DNA of 12,335 bases from Rickettsiella sp. (GTDB lineage: Bacteria > Pseudomonadota > Gammaproteobacteria > Diplorickettsiales > Diplorickettsiaceae): positions 1 to 12,335 of the forward strand of contig JAVHYG010000044.1 of assembly GCA_031119195.1 (NCBI GenBank), read 5' to 3'. How positions within the stretch are numbered: the first letter of the stretch is position 1; the number at the start of each line of letters is the position of its first letter. The notes beneath the pieces were generated by a model, which was given only the letters and a program-made list of their open reading frames with translations, was not told the origin of the DNA and searched no databases. Shown here piece after piece: positions 1 through 8,313 of the stretch. The translations under genes were made by a program, and so were the position numbers.

Positions 1-2668
1 CCTCAAGTAAACTTACATCAGAAATTTTCAGCATGTCTTTAATTTTTGTTTGTATAATCTGTAAATTTTCTAGTTCTTTATTAGCTAATTTATGGGCTTT
101 TGTAGAATTTTTAAATGGCGGGTTTTTATTTAAAGATTCTATCCTTTCTTGAGCAAGCGTGTTAATTGCATTTAAAGTTTTGCGACATTGTTCAAGGTCT
201 GCAAGTGCTAGTGTGGAAGTAGCTAGATTTGCATGATAGATGGCTATGTTTGAAAACGACTGAGTAAGATTTGCTAATATTTTAAATAGAGTTGATACGT
301 CATCTAAGGCATCTTTTACGGTTACGTTGTTAGCTTCAGAAATTTGTAAATCAGAAAATCTTTTTGACAACAATGCTTTCTTTTCTTTTGTATCAGCATG
401 TAGCTGATTATTTTCTTTTAACAATTCTTTCAACACTTGTATGTTTGTCTCATAGAGTGATTTAAGTTTTGGCGCTAGTTGTTGCGAAGCATAATAAAAA
501 TCATTATCTGAGCCAGGTATAAATTGATCACTAGACAAAGTAGTGGAATTAGTGCCATCAGATGAACTCGAATTACGAAGGGTGTCATAAGAAGTCGTAG
601 TAATTTCCGTGAGTTCAATGCTAGTTTCAGAATTATTGGTTTTTTTTCTACGGTCGTAGCATTCAAGAAGAAGATTGCTGGCAGCATTAGCAAAAGTATT
701 AGCGAGATAACACCCTATCGCGGTTGTTGTATCAGAAGCTAAAAAACAATTAGCTGCGATAAAAAAAGGTGTAATAACCCGAGAAACAATTTTCCCATTG
801 TAGTATTGTCCTAATTTCTCGCTAATAAGAGAAAAGGCTATCATAGAAAAGAAAGTAAAAATCTTCCATTCAATTGTTATAGAGTCTGTTTCACCCTCAA
901 GATTTTTCATTAGCGAAACGAGTAGAGGAAGGCTTGCAGCTCCAGAAATAAGAATAGCTGGAATAAGAATTTTAAGGGTGTTAAAAACGAAAGGGCGACA
1001 ATATTTTTCGCAGGGCGCTAACAAAAGTTCATAGCCCCTTATCATAATGGGCGTCATTCCTCCTAGTAAAAAGGAGCCGCCTAATTCTAAGTAAGGGAAC
1101 GTAGAGGGAACTACAGGACGAATAGTGGGGCTGCTTAATGTGTTATTTAGACCGTCCCCATGAATGATAGCTGTAGTATTTTCTATGGGAAAGAAAGAGG
1201 AACTACTATTGATTGTAGGCAAAGTGGCAGAACTAGAGGTTGGGGGTAGTGCTAATGAAGTATTTCTATAAGTTGGAGTGGTGTCAATTATTTGCGTTGG
1301 ATCAGTATGCGAAGCTTCTGTTGCATTTATGATGGGGACGTCATCAGTTTGCAATGGCGACTTACAAATTAAGGGATCGACACCTGCATCAAGACAAGCG
1401 TTCATTATTTTATACAAATAATTTTCGCCATGTTTTGAGATACCGGGGGTTATATAACTTGCAAAAAGATCTTTTGCATTAGCGGCAAAATCAGGATTTT
1501 TGAGTAAATCAAAAATTTTGATTTGTAAACCCTTCCCGTTATCTCTATTTATGCTTTCCCATAGACCAGCAGAATCGAAAAGAGACATTAAAGAACTTTT
1601 AGTACATAATTTTCTTTGTCGACACAGTTCAAGTGTGTCAAGCAAAGCGGACTCGACCATAGAAGCGTTTATTGTTGGTGTTTGATGAAGCTTTTTATTA
1701 ATTATATTAGAGAAACTTGATATAAGTTTATTATTTAATTCAATAGTATTATTTTCAGTGACTAATTTTTGTAAAATATCTGCAGCCTTTCTAATTTGCA
1801 GGGTATTTTCTGTGCCTTTTCCAAATAGTTTCATAAAGTATGAAAAATTTTCTATGACTTGTTTGTTAATTTCTACAGTTGGAACATCCAAAAATTTATT
1901 CAAAATAAAATCAAATTTTTGAGAAAGCATATCAGAAAGAGGTGACATTTTTTCTTTTGGAATAAATTTATAGCAATAGTCGATAAACTTAATGGCTTGT
2001 TCAATATGGTTAGATTTAAGATCTAATGTTGGAAATGCAGCAAATAAATCGTTTAACGTTTTTATTTTTATATCATCTGGAAGTTGAGTCCATATATGAT
2101 GATTTTGTAGAATTCTTATATCGAAGGCGTCGAGTGCTTTGGTAGGCAATACCTTGGCAGCAAGAAAGCCATTAGCTTGGTAGAGGGTGCGTAGTTCTTC
2201 TTGGGAGAAATTAGAAAATAGGCCGCTATTTATTTTTTCTTGTAAATTTAAATATAAGTTTGTGGACTTACGGTTAATAGTATCTGTAGCATTACGTAAA
2301 GCAAGATCCCATTCTCTATAGTTCCCTATTCTTTGTTTATGAAGAAATAGTTTAATATCTCTTAAGCGCTTTAATTCGGTTTGCAGTGTGGCTTGTGGAT
2401 TGCAATTTGCTTGATTAAAACAATCTACTATGTGTTTGCTAATACTATCAACGACTGCTTGAACATAGTTAAGAATATTATACTTGTCGTTATCATCTGA
2501 TAGCTTATGCGTGGCGTAATAGTCATATACTTGTTGGATATAAGGAGAACTAAAGATAGATTCACCTTTCCAACCTGCTTTTTCCCACGTTTCAGGCGCT
2601 TGAGATTTTATTGTAGCTATTACAGGATAAGTTTTTTTACCATTATTATAAGCATGTGGGTGATGCAT
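1..2668 (-). CDS. Large hypothetical membrane protein, C-terminus cut by the window edge
   Basis: I translated this frame by hand: it is open from ATG 2668 to the left edge, giving 889 codons with no stop, so the C-terminus lies outside. I do not recognise the family. Residues 1-430 look alpha-helical and charged, with no signal peptide. Residues about 440-520 form a Thr/Ser/Pro-rich linker. Hydrophobic stretches follow near 530-546, 567-588, 603-618, 631-650 and 652-672, ending in a basic YDRRKK motif. Residues about 685-730 are Ser/Thr-rich. From 738 to the edge the chain is Leu/Lys/Glu-rich and looks coiled-coil. The start is supported by AAGGA six bases upstream of the ATG. The gene is divergent from the collagenase-like gene and has the same order of modules, which suggests a shared role at a membrane, possibly towards a host. 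Base composition is very AT-rich, unlike rpoH and ispG. The reading frame is secure; the function is unknown. Confidence 0.9.
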   Translation of the reverse strand, partial: MHHPHAYNNGKKTYPVIATIKSQAPETWEKAGWKGESIFSSPYIQQVYDYYATHKLSDDNDKYNILNYVQAVVDSISKHIVDCFNQANCNPQATLQTELKRLRDIKLFLHKQRIGNYREWDLALRNATDTINRKSTNLYLNLQEKINSGLFSNFSQEELRTLYQANGFLAAKVLPTKALDAFDIRILQNHHIWTQLPDDIKIKTLNDLFAAFPTLDLKSNHIEQAIKFIDYCYKFIPKEKMSPLSDMLSQKFDFILNKFLDVPTVEINKQVIENFSYFMKLFGKGTENTLQIRKAADILQKLVTENNTIELNNKLISSFSNIINKKLHQTPTINASMVESALLDTLELCRQRKLCTKSSLMSLFDSAGLWESINRDNGKGLQIKIFDLLKNPDFAANAKDLFASYITPGISKHGENYLYKIMNACLDAGVDPLICKSPLQTDDVPIINATEASHTDPTQIIDTTPTYRNTSLALPPTSSSATLPTINSSSSFFPIENTTAIIHGDGLNNTLSSPTIRPVVPSTFPYLELGGSFLLGGMTPIMIRGYELLLAPCEKYCRPFVFNTLKILIPAILISGAASLPLLVSLMKNLEGETDSITIEWKIFTFFSMIAFSLISEKLGQYYNGKIVSRVITPFFIAANCFLASDTTTAIGCYLANTFANAASNLLLECYDRRKKTNNSETSIELTEITTTSYDTLRNSSSSDGTNSTTLSSDQFIPGSDNDFYYASQQLAPKLKSLYETNIQVLKELLKENNQLHADTKEKKALLSKRFSDLQISEANNVTVKDALDDVSTLFKILANLTQSFSNIAIYHANLATSTLALADLEQCRKTLNAINTLAQERIESLNKNPPFKNSTKAHKLANKELENLQIIQTKIKDMLKISDVSLLE

Positions 2669-2671
2669 ACG

Positions 2672-2783
2672 AATTCCTTAAGTTTTATTATTTTTATTAG
2701 AATTATTACAAATTTTATTTATTTTTTTTATAAAAAAATTGTTATAAAGTAGTTTGATAGTAGATCTAAAACCTTAAGGAATT
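2672..2783. repeat. Inverted pair of leader sequences (16/17 bases)
   Basis: The minus-strand leader of the leftward gene reads TAAAACTTAAGGAATT (2687 to 2672). The plus strand at 2767-2783 reads TAAAACCTTAAGGAATT, the same sequence with one extra C. The copies face away from each other across 79 bases. The plus copy is followed at once by ATG AAT AAG TAA (2784-2795), so it has a Shine-Dalgarno-like AAGGA and a start codon but no gene. It may be a relic of a duplicated gene start, or a pair of binding sites. The repeat is seen directly; its role is unknown. Confidence 0.6.
2675..2679 (-). promoter_or_regulatory. Ribosome binding site of the leftward giant gene
   Basis: On the minus strand AAGGA lies six bases before the ATG at 2668-2666. 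It is the best-spaced Shine-Dalgarno sequence near this frame, and it decides the start over the in-frame and nearby out-of-frame alternatives. Confidence 0.65.
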
Positions 2784-2805
2784 ATGAATAAGTAATTTTA
2801 TTATA

Positions 2806-2839
2806 AAAAAAGATATGAGATTTTTTTTATATCTTTTTT
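2806..2839 (+). terminator. AT-only hairpin with T-run, terminator-like
   Basis: AAAAAAGATAT (2806-2816) and ATATCTTTTTT (2829-2839) are perfect 11-base complements around a 12-base loop. The stem ends in a T run, as in a rho-independent terminator, but has only one G-C pair and follows no gene except the four-codon frame at 2784-2795. It could be a weak terminator or attenuator in a leader, or just an A/T-tract coincidence in AT-rich DNA. Confidence 0.3.
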
Positions 2840-2978
2840 GGTTTAACGCTTTAAGTTTTATAAGTTATTTATCTATTATTTTTTTTCGACTATTCTAGTC
2901 TTAGCTCAAGAAATAAAAAGAGTGGAAAAGAAAGACTATGTCGCTTAGTGAAAGTTCATATTACGAGTTTCTTTATTG

Positions 2979-3008
2979 TTTACACAGGGTTATCTCGAAA
3001 GTTTTATA
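2979..3008 (+). promoter_or_regulatory. Candidate sigma-70 promoter of the collagenase-like gene
   Basis: TTTACA (2979-2984) and TTTATA (3003-3008) are separated by 18 bases and resemble -35 and -10 boxes. The transcript would have a leader of roughly 165 bases before ATG 3181. In DNA this AT-rich many chance matches are expected, so the call is tentative. Confidence 0.3.
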
Positions 3009-3019
3009 AGAATCTTATA
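3005..3019. promoter_or_regulatory. 15-base palindrome, possible operator
   Basis: TATAAGA and TCTTATA are perfect 7-base complementary arms around a single central A. The palindrome overlaps the candidate -10 box and likely transcription start of the rightward giant gene, where a dimeric repressor would act. The palindrome is seen directly; the regulatory role is inferred. Confidence 0.3.
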
Positions 3020-3169
3020 GTCACAACCATTTTTTACTTAATATATTAAATCATAATCTTTAACCAAATTTAATTTTAAAAAAAAGTCTGATTTTTTAAG
3101 GGTTAATAAATTCTTAACTTTACTCACTTATTATTTCCAGGATTTTATCAAAATTGAAAAAATTCCCTT

Positions 3170-3173
3170 GGAG
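3170..3173 (+). promoter_or_regulatory. Ribosome binding site selecting ATG 3181
   Basis: GGAG lies seven bases before ATG 3181. The in-frame TTG at 3154 lies nine codons upstream and has only AGGA at an 11-base distance. The ATG with the stronger, better-spaced site is the preferred start. Confidence 0.6.
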
Positions 3174-3180
3174 ATCAGCT

Positions 3181-6100
3181 ATGGGTAAGCGGTATACGAA
3201 ATTAGTAAAACTGTTTGATTTGGAGATGCAGAACTCCTTCGTAAGTCAAAAAGTTGCTAATTTTAAAAAAATTAACTTATTTTTAGAGAAGAATAAAAAA
3301 AAACCACGTTTCCATGCTGAAATTTTGCAATTTTATTTTTATCTACAAAGTTTTAATGCCAAAAATGAAAATGATTACAGATACGTTAATCCTTTCGCTA
3401 TTACAGGTAAATCAGCAGAAAACTTTGTGCAGCTACTTACAAACGTAGAATCGTTTTTATTTTCAAATACAGCTGTCCTTGAAGCATGGAAGCGGTTAGA
3501 AAAAACAAATTTAAACTGTTCTCAGCATGGAAATTTTACATCGTTACATAATCAAAAAGAGGCTTATCGGCAATCTTCTGATTTAAATAAACAACAAGCT
3601 TTACGTTTATTTGAATCTACAAAAGTCCATGTGTCGCAGAAAGCACATCTCGAACAAGGAGATTTTTTTATAGCATTTAGAGAATCTACCAGTTATGTTA
3701 ATGCGGAAAAAGTTAAAACTGTGATTATCGATCCAGCTGTTCAAAGGGTAAAAAATACGGTGGAAACTTTAAAAACAGTCTCTATAAATTCTGTAAAACA
3801 GGGTTGGAATACTGTTTGGGAAGGTGTAAACACGCCAGAGATAATAATGAAAAATATCGGAAAAATTTTCAATGCAAATACTATTCCAGTTAGCCTATTG
3901 CTTGCTGCAGGTTATCCTGCTGCAGCGATGAGTTTTGCACAAAACAATGATAAAGGAAAAACTCCTAAAAAAAGGAGTGTTATCCGCTCACCTTATTTAA
4001 AAAGAATAATTAATGCACAGTCCTATAAAGATTGGCCTCAGTATCATCCTTATCTTAATGAGATTATAAAGGCGCTTGAAGAAGAATTAGTACTAAGTCG
4101 AGATCGCTTAGCATATCCCATTAAAAGTAAAATTTTTTGGTTTTTAAGAAATTATGATAAGCCGTATACGCACGAACAATCTAAAAAAATCTATCAAATA
4201 GTGAAAAAAGTTCTTATTGAAAAAGATAGTGAATTACTTGCGTTGAAAGAAAATGATCTTAGTATATTAGAAGATATACTCATTCTTGCGAGAACAACGT
4301 TTCCAGATTCTGAAAAAGATTTTACACTATTTAATTTATATATAAATGCCGCAAAAAATAATAAATCGTTAATTTATACAAAAAAAGCAGGAACTTTTAT
4401 TACTCAGCTATTTGATACATGCTCAACGTATTTTCCAGAGTCAATAAATTCTATGGCGGAATTATTAAATTTAATTGAGCCAATTCAGTCGCTTATTGAA
4501 ACGCATTTGGTATGGAATAAAAACGATCCAGTTGCTATGTTAGTGCAATCCTTGAGTTTTTTGAAAAAAATAAGAACAAAATATAAATTTAGTGCTGAAC
4601 TTACTAAATATATTGATGAATATTCAAAAGAAATCAGTGAAAAAGCTATTACTTTAATTCCAGTTAAGTTTTTTGATTATCCTGAATCGTTGCTCAAAGA
4701 GGATATTGGCATGGCTTATGTGACAGGATTAAAAGCGTCTGAGCGTAGCTTGTTTAAAGGCTTGTATGCAATAAGGACTCCTAAGGATATATTACCTCAT
4801 TCTGAGACGCAGGGGATTCGTGGCGCGGGTAGATCTCCAGACTTCACTATAGAGCTTAGTTATGATCGACTTTCGAATGCAAGGAAAGTGAATGCGTTTC
4901 AGATGGCAAAAGAAACTTATTTTGAACTGAAAAATCTCATGATATCACTGGGTTTAACTAGTGTGAGAAAAGGGCCTATTAATATCCAAATTAAATTATT
5001 TAATGATAGCAAACATTTCGAACGTTATGGCTATATGGTTTTTGACGTCGATAGTAGTGGCGGTGGTATTTGTATACCCGGTGAAGGTGATACGGTTGGT
5101 ATTTCTTTTATTTATCAAACGGAAGAAGGATTTCTGAATTTTAAGCATGAAGTTACCCATGCACTTATGATGTATTTTTTCGGAAGAAACTACAGTGCAC
5201 TTGTTCCTGGAGCTTTTGTAGAAGGTATTGCCGATTTTATCGATAAAGGAAGCGTAAATGCAAATAAAATGCGTGCGCTTCGTGTGATGTTAGAAAAAAA
5301 TGAAATTAAACCTTTATCTGAAGTGGTGACCTTAAATGAAGGTGGCTCTATTGTTTATACCTGGGGTTATTTTTGGTTAAAGTATATGATTGAGGTAGGT
5401 GCTCAAGAAAAAATAGCACCTATTTTTAGTGCAATACAAAAACAAAATAAAGCAGAAATTACACGTATAATCGATGAATATGGACGCACGGAAGCTAATC
5501 ATTTTGAACAATGGCTAGTTAAGCTAGATCAAGCTTATATAGCAGCAGTTCCAACACATTTGGCTGCTCATGCTAAATATAGGCAAGATTTACCAAAAAG
5601 TCAGGAATTGTTACAATTTATTAAACGAGAAAAAGGTTTAACATTTATTTTTAAAAATGGTACTGTTTTTTCAATGGAACAGGACAAATTATTTGTTTAT
5701 AGAAAAAATGCAGATGCAAAAAAAATTGCGGATGATGGTGACTATTATTGGTTTATGGAAGCATTAGCGATTGATGTCATTGAAACCAAACTAAAGCAAC
5801 TTGGTGCACGAGATAAAACAGTATATCAGGAAATAGCTCGGTATATGTTGGGACGGGAACTAGATAATTATTCTGATGCTTATACTGAAAAACAAATTGT
5901 TAATATTCACACTGCGAAAAATATCTCATTACGCGACGATCCAGAGATTGCATCGGCGTTGGAAGACTTTATTTTACGCACGAATGAAAATCTACATTGG
6001 AGGTTAAACCATGCTTATCCTAGAGTTGATAATCTTAATCATAGCTCGTTTGAAAAGATTCTGAAATTAGAAATAGAAGAGCGGCAAGAGAGAAAGCATG

Positions 6101-8190
6101 CTGAAGAAAATGCTGCTAACTTAGATAACCCTGTAGCAGAAGAACCTCTTAAACACGACCTTAATAAAAAGACAACTAATACGCATGCTGAAAGGATTAA
6201 TAGCTTTTCAGTCCTACCCAGAGAAGTCGTTGCTTTAAAAAATGCACTTTATGTGAAAGATAAAAATAAGGCAGCGGAATTAATTTCACAAATAGATTTT
6301 AATAGATTTTATATCAATACACAATTTAAGGGTGATAATGATAATACCCTTTTACACTTAGCAGTGCTTGCTGATGATCCTCATGTTGTGTGGACTCTTG
6401 TCTACAAAGGCGCTAGTTTAGGGGTTAAAAACGCCCAAGGTAAATTACCTTATGATCTTGTTACAGCTAAAAATGAAGATAATATTGCCCATTTTATTAA
6501 TGATGCATTACACCGTCGTAAAGAACCTAAACATACTTTAGATCCTCAAACTTCACCCATAAATACCTTCATTAAAACAACCCAACCTCCATTGTTTGTA
6601 GAAACAACAAAGAGTTCCTTAAATGAACCTATTTCTACAGTTCAACCGCAGATAAACGATGTAAATAATTTACCTGTGATAATAGGAGTGAGTGCGGCTG
6701 CATTTGCTTTAGTAGGATTAGGATTAGGTTATTTTTTCTATCGAAGAAGTGAAAATCATAGAAAAATAACTACAAAATTGAGCGCTAGGAGAGAACAGTT
6801 AGTTATTCAGAATGTTCCTATGCAAGTTTTTTCTACAGGAAATTCAAGTGCGTTAACACAGCTCAATTCTGTAAATGAACCGTTACTTCAAACTGAAAAT
6901 TTTGAACGGGAAAGGTTAAAAAAGCTTGATGATGAGAATTTAGCGTTATCATCTTCTGATGAAGATTATGTTCTTTCTGAACAGTATATTCAGTCTCTTC
7001 CTCCTCCTCCGGAAGTTTTTTTGAATCAACGCCTATCTCATACTAGTGATAGTACAAATAGTAATAAAGATTCTGGTAGAGGTAGTTGTTTACTTGAAAC
7101 TTCAATTAGAAGTAATACAGAAAAGGACATGATTTTTTTTCGATTAACAACTGTCAAAGCTAAGCTTGAATTGCTGCAAACTAAATTACAAGAATTTCCA
7201 AAGCGAATTCGTCATCTACCTGCATTCCCTAGAATGTTTGCAGATCCATTAAATACAATTTTGAATAATCTTAATGCGGCAATGCTTAGTTATGACCAGT
7301 TAGCTGAAATAAGCTTAAAAAGCTTTGTAGCAGAACATGATAAAAATAATAATAACAGCTTGAAGACTATTGAACATTATTTAAATTTATTGGAAACAAA
7401 AGAAAATAAAATTGATTCTTTTCAGGATGAATTAACAGTACAAATAAATTATATAAAATTTTTAACACAAAAATGGTCTGAGGTATCATCGCCAGTTTTT
7501 TTTGTAATTGCAGGGGATGAAGTCGCAAAAGAAGATTCACGTATTTTGCTTACAAGAAAAACTATGGTTTTAGCCAGAAATTATTTTTGCAAATTAGAAA
7601 GATTAACTTCTTATAAAGGAATAGAGTTGGCGCTAGATCTAGATAGGATTACTATTGCTTTACAAGCCTTACAAGCTATTTTTTTTCAGGCAGCTTTAGA
7701 AAATATTACAGATCAACCATTCCACGAAAAACCGTTGCAATTAAAAGAACAATGTAAGCTGTGTGCGGCTAATTTTTCTAGTGCTACTATGCAGTTAAAA
7801 GTATTAGACTCTCAAATATTAAATATAGAAAATAAAGAACTTAGAAATAATTTTTATAAAATATGGGAAGAATTTAGAAAACTATGTGAACAACAAAATT
7901 ATTTTTTCACCAATAGGATCGATAGTATCAATGCAGAAGAAAGAGGCGTTAAAAAAGGTGAGCAAAAAACGCTTGAGTTTATTAAAAAGGGCGCCATCAC
8001 ACATTTACCTTCAGCGAGTTATCAGACAGTTACCAGTCATGAAACATTAGAACAAACTATTAACAACTCAAAATCTAATGTAACACCAATATCATCCAAT
8101 AGATATGCATTCCATACTCAGAGTTCTTGTAACGCTAGTGGTAAACACCCTGTCCAATTGGATGACTTTCAAAGACCTAAAATAGGATAA
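3181..8190 (+). CDS. Collagenase-like (M9) metalloprotease with ankyrin repeats and a transmembrane helix
   Basis: The product is 1669 residues from ATG 3181. Residues 1-222 are helical and unrecognised. Residues 223-254 resemble a signal peptide or membrane anchor. Residues about 270-520 are helical, in the place of the activator domain of M9 collagenases. The catalytic part (about 540-770) holds an M9-like GGGI strand, HEVTH (656-660), the third ligand candidate E681 in VEGIADF, and VYTWGYFWLKYM (725-736), all in family order. These residues predict a zinc gluzincin endopeptidase. Charged coiled coil follows, then about two ankyrin repeats (1021-1106), a Thr/Pro-rich linker, a transmembrane helix (1164-1187) ending in basic residues, an acidic Ser-rich stretch with PPPP (1274-1277) and a long helical tail. 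Such a fusion is unusual: ordinary collagenases are secreted and end in PKD or PPC-type domains. I infer a host-directed or surface protease; the substrate is unknown and need not be collagen. TTG 3154 is an alternative start. Confidence 0.85.
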   Translation: MGKRYTKLVKLFDLEMQNSFVSQKVANFKKINLFLEKNKKKPRFHAEILQFYFYLQSFNAKNENDYRYVNPFAITGKSAENFVQLLTNVESFLFSNTAVLEAWKRLEKTNLNCSQHGNFTSLHNQKEAYRQSSDLNKQQALRLFESTKVHVSQKAHLEQGDFFIAFRESTSYVNAEKVKTVIIDPAVQRVKNTVETLKTVSINSVKQGWNTVWEGVNTPEIIMKNIGKIFNANTIPVSLLLAAGYPAAAMSFAQNNDKGKTPKKRSVIRSPYLKRIINAQSYKDWPQYHPYLNEIIKALEEELVLSRDRLAYPIKSKIFWFLRNYDKPYTHEQSKKIYQIVKKVLIEKDSELLALKENDLSILEDILILARTTFPDSEKDFTLFNLYINAAKNNKSLIYTKKAGTFITQLFDTCSTYFPESINSMAELLNLIEPIQSLIETHLVWNKNDPVAMLVQSLSFLKKIRTKYKFSAELTKYIDEYSKEISEKAITLIPVKFFDYPESLLKEDIGMAYVTGLKASERSLFKGLYAIRTPKDILPHSETQGIRGAGRSPDFTIELSYDRLSNARKVNAFQMAKETYFELKNLMISLGLTSVRKGPINIQIKLFNDSKHFERYGYMVFDVDSSGGGICIPGEGDTVGISFIYQTEEGFLNFKHEVTHALMMYFFGRNYSALVPGAFVEGIADFIDKGSVNANKMRALRVMLEKNEIKPLSEVVTLNEGGSIVYTWGYFWLKYMIEVGAQEKIAPIFSAIQKQNKAEITRIIDEYGRTEANHFEQWLVKLDQAYIAAVPTHLAAHAKYRQDLPKSQELLQFIKREKGLTFIFKNGTVFSMEQDKLFVYRKNADAKKIADDGDYYWFMEALAIDVIETKLKQLGARDKTVYQEIARYMLGRELDNYSDAYTEKQIVNIHTAKNISLRDDPEIASALEDFILRTNENLHWRLNHAYPRVDNLNHSSFEKILKLEIEERQERKHAEENAANLDNPVAEEPLKHDLNKKTTNTHAERINSFSVLPREVVALKNALYVKDKNKAAELISQIDFNRFYINTQFKGDNDNTLLHLAVLADDPHVVWTLVYKGASLGVKNAQGKLPYDLVTAKNEDNIAHFINDALHRRKEPKHTLDPQTSPINTFIKTTQPPLFVETTKSSLNEPISTVQPQINDVNNLPVIIGVSAAAFALVGLGLGYFFYRRSENHRKITTKLSARREQLVIQNVPMQVFSTGNSSALTQLNSVNEPLLQTENFERERLKKLDDENLALSSSDEDYVLSEQYIQSLPPPPEVFLNQRLSHTSDSTNSNKDSGRGSCLLETSIRSNTEKDMIFFRLTTVKAKLELLQTKLQEFPKRIRHLPAFPRMFADPLNTILNNLNAAMLSYDQLAEISLKSFVAEHDKNNNNSLKTIEHYLNLLETKENKIDSFQDELTVQINYIKFLTQKWSEVSSPVFFVIAGDEVAKEDSRILLTRKTMVLARNYFCKLERLTSYKGIELALDLDRITIALQALQAIFFQAALENITDQPFHEKPLQLKEQCKLCAANFSSATMQLKVLDSQILNIENKELRNNFYKIWEEFRKLCEQQNYFFTNRIDSINAEERGVKKGEQKTLEFIKKGAITHLPSASYQTVTSHETLEQTINNSKSNVTPISSNRYAFHTQSSCNASGKHPVQLDDFQRPKIG
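3847..3942 (+). other. Internal signal-peptide-like segment with possible secondary start
   Basis: Within the protease gene an in-frame ATG (residue 223) is followed by MKNIGKIF, the hydrophobic run IPVSLLLAAGYPAAAM and small residues before FAQNND. This is the n-, h- and c-region pattern of a Sec signal peptide, sitting directly before the collagenase-like module. It may be an embedded ancestral start, a genuine secondary start, or simply a membrane anchor. The upstream Shine-Dalgarno match (AGAG) is weak. Confidence 0.45.
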
Positions 8191-8313
8191 TAATTTTTAA
8201 TAATATAAAATGGTAAAGAGGATATATGATTAAATAAGTCTTTAATTTTTAAGCTTTTTTTAGATGGAAAAGGATGTAATATAGATGCAACGCTTAAGAT
8301 TATTAAACTGTTT

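Larger units (their letters stand above)
2669..3180. other. Divergent intergenic region, 512 bp, AT-rich
   Basis: This stretch separates two divergent giant genes and must carry both promoters. I find no convincing protein gene: the longest AUG-initiated frame I noted is 23 codons (2938-3009) with no clear Shine-Dalgarno sequence. It contains the inverted leader repeat, an AT-only hairpin, a 15-base palindrome and long A and T runs, which favour curved DNA and nucleoid-protein binding. No tRNA or other recognisable RNA gene was seen. Confidence 0.7.

Noticed and set aside
475..693. 72-codon minus-strand frame
   Set aside because: It lies in another frame inside the leftward giant gene, whose continuous frame explains the DNA.
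1500..1685. 61-codon plus-strand frame
   Set aside because: Antisense to the leftward giant gene, no ribosome site and no recognisable protein.
2507..2752. 81-codon plus-strand frame rich in Phe and Ile
   Set aside because: Antisense to the start of the leftward gene and then into AT-rich spacer; its composition reflects T-rich DNA.
2938..3009. 23-codon frame starting ATG TCG CTT AGT in the divergent intergenic region
   Set aside because: No clear Shine-Dalgarno site, very short, no recognisable sequence, and it overlaps the candidate promoter and palindrome.
3154..3180. TTG start nine codons upstream for the protease gene
   Set aside because: ATG 3181 has a stronger and better-spaced GGAG site; TTG kept only as an alternative.
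8191..8313. Possible terminator after the protease gene
   Set aside because: T runs are present, but I could not find a stem longer than a few pairs.
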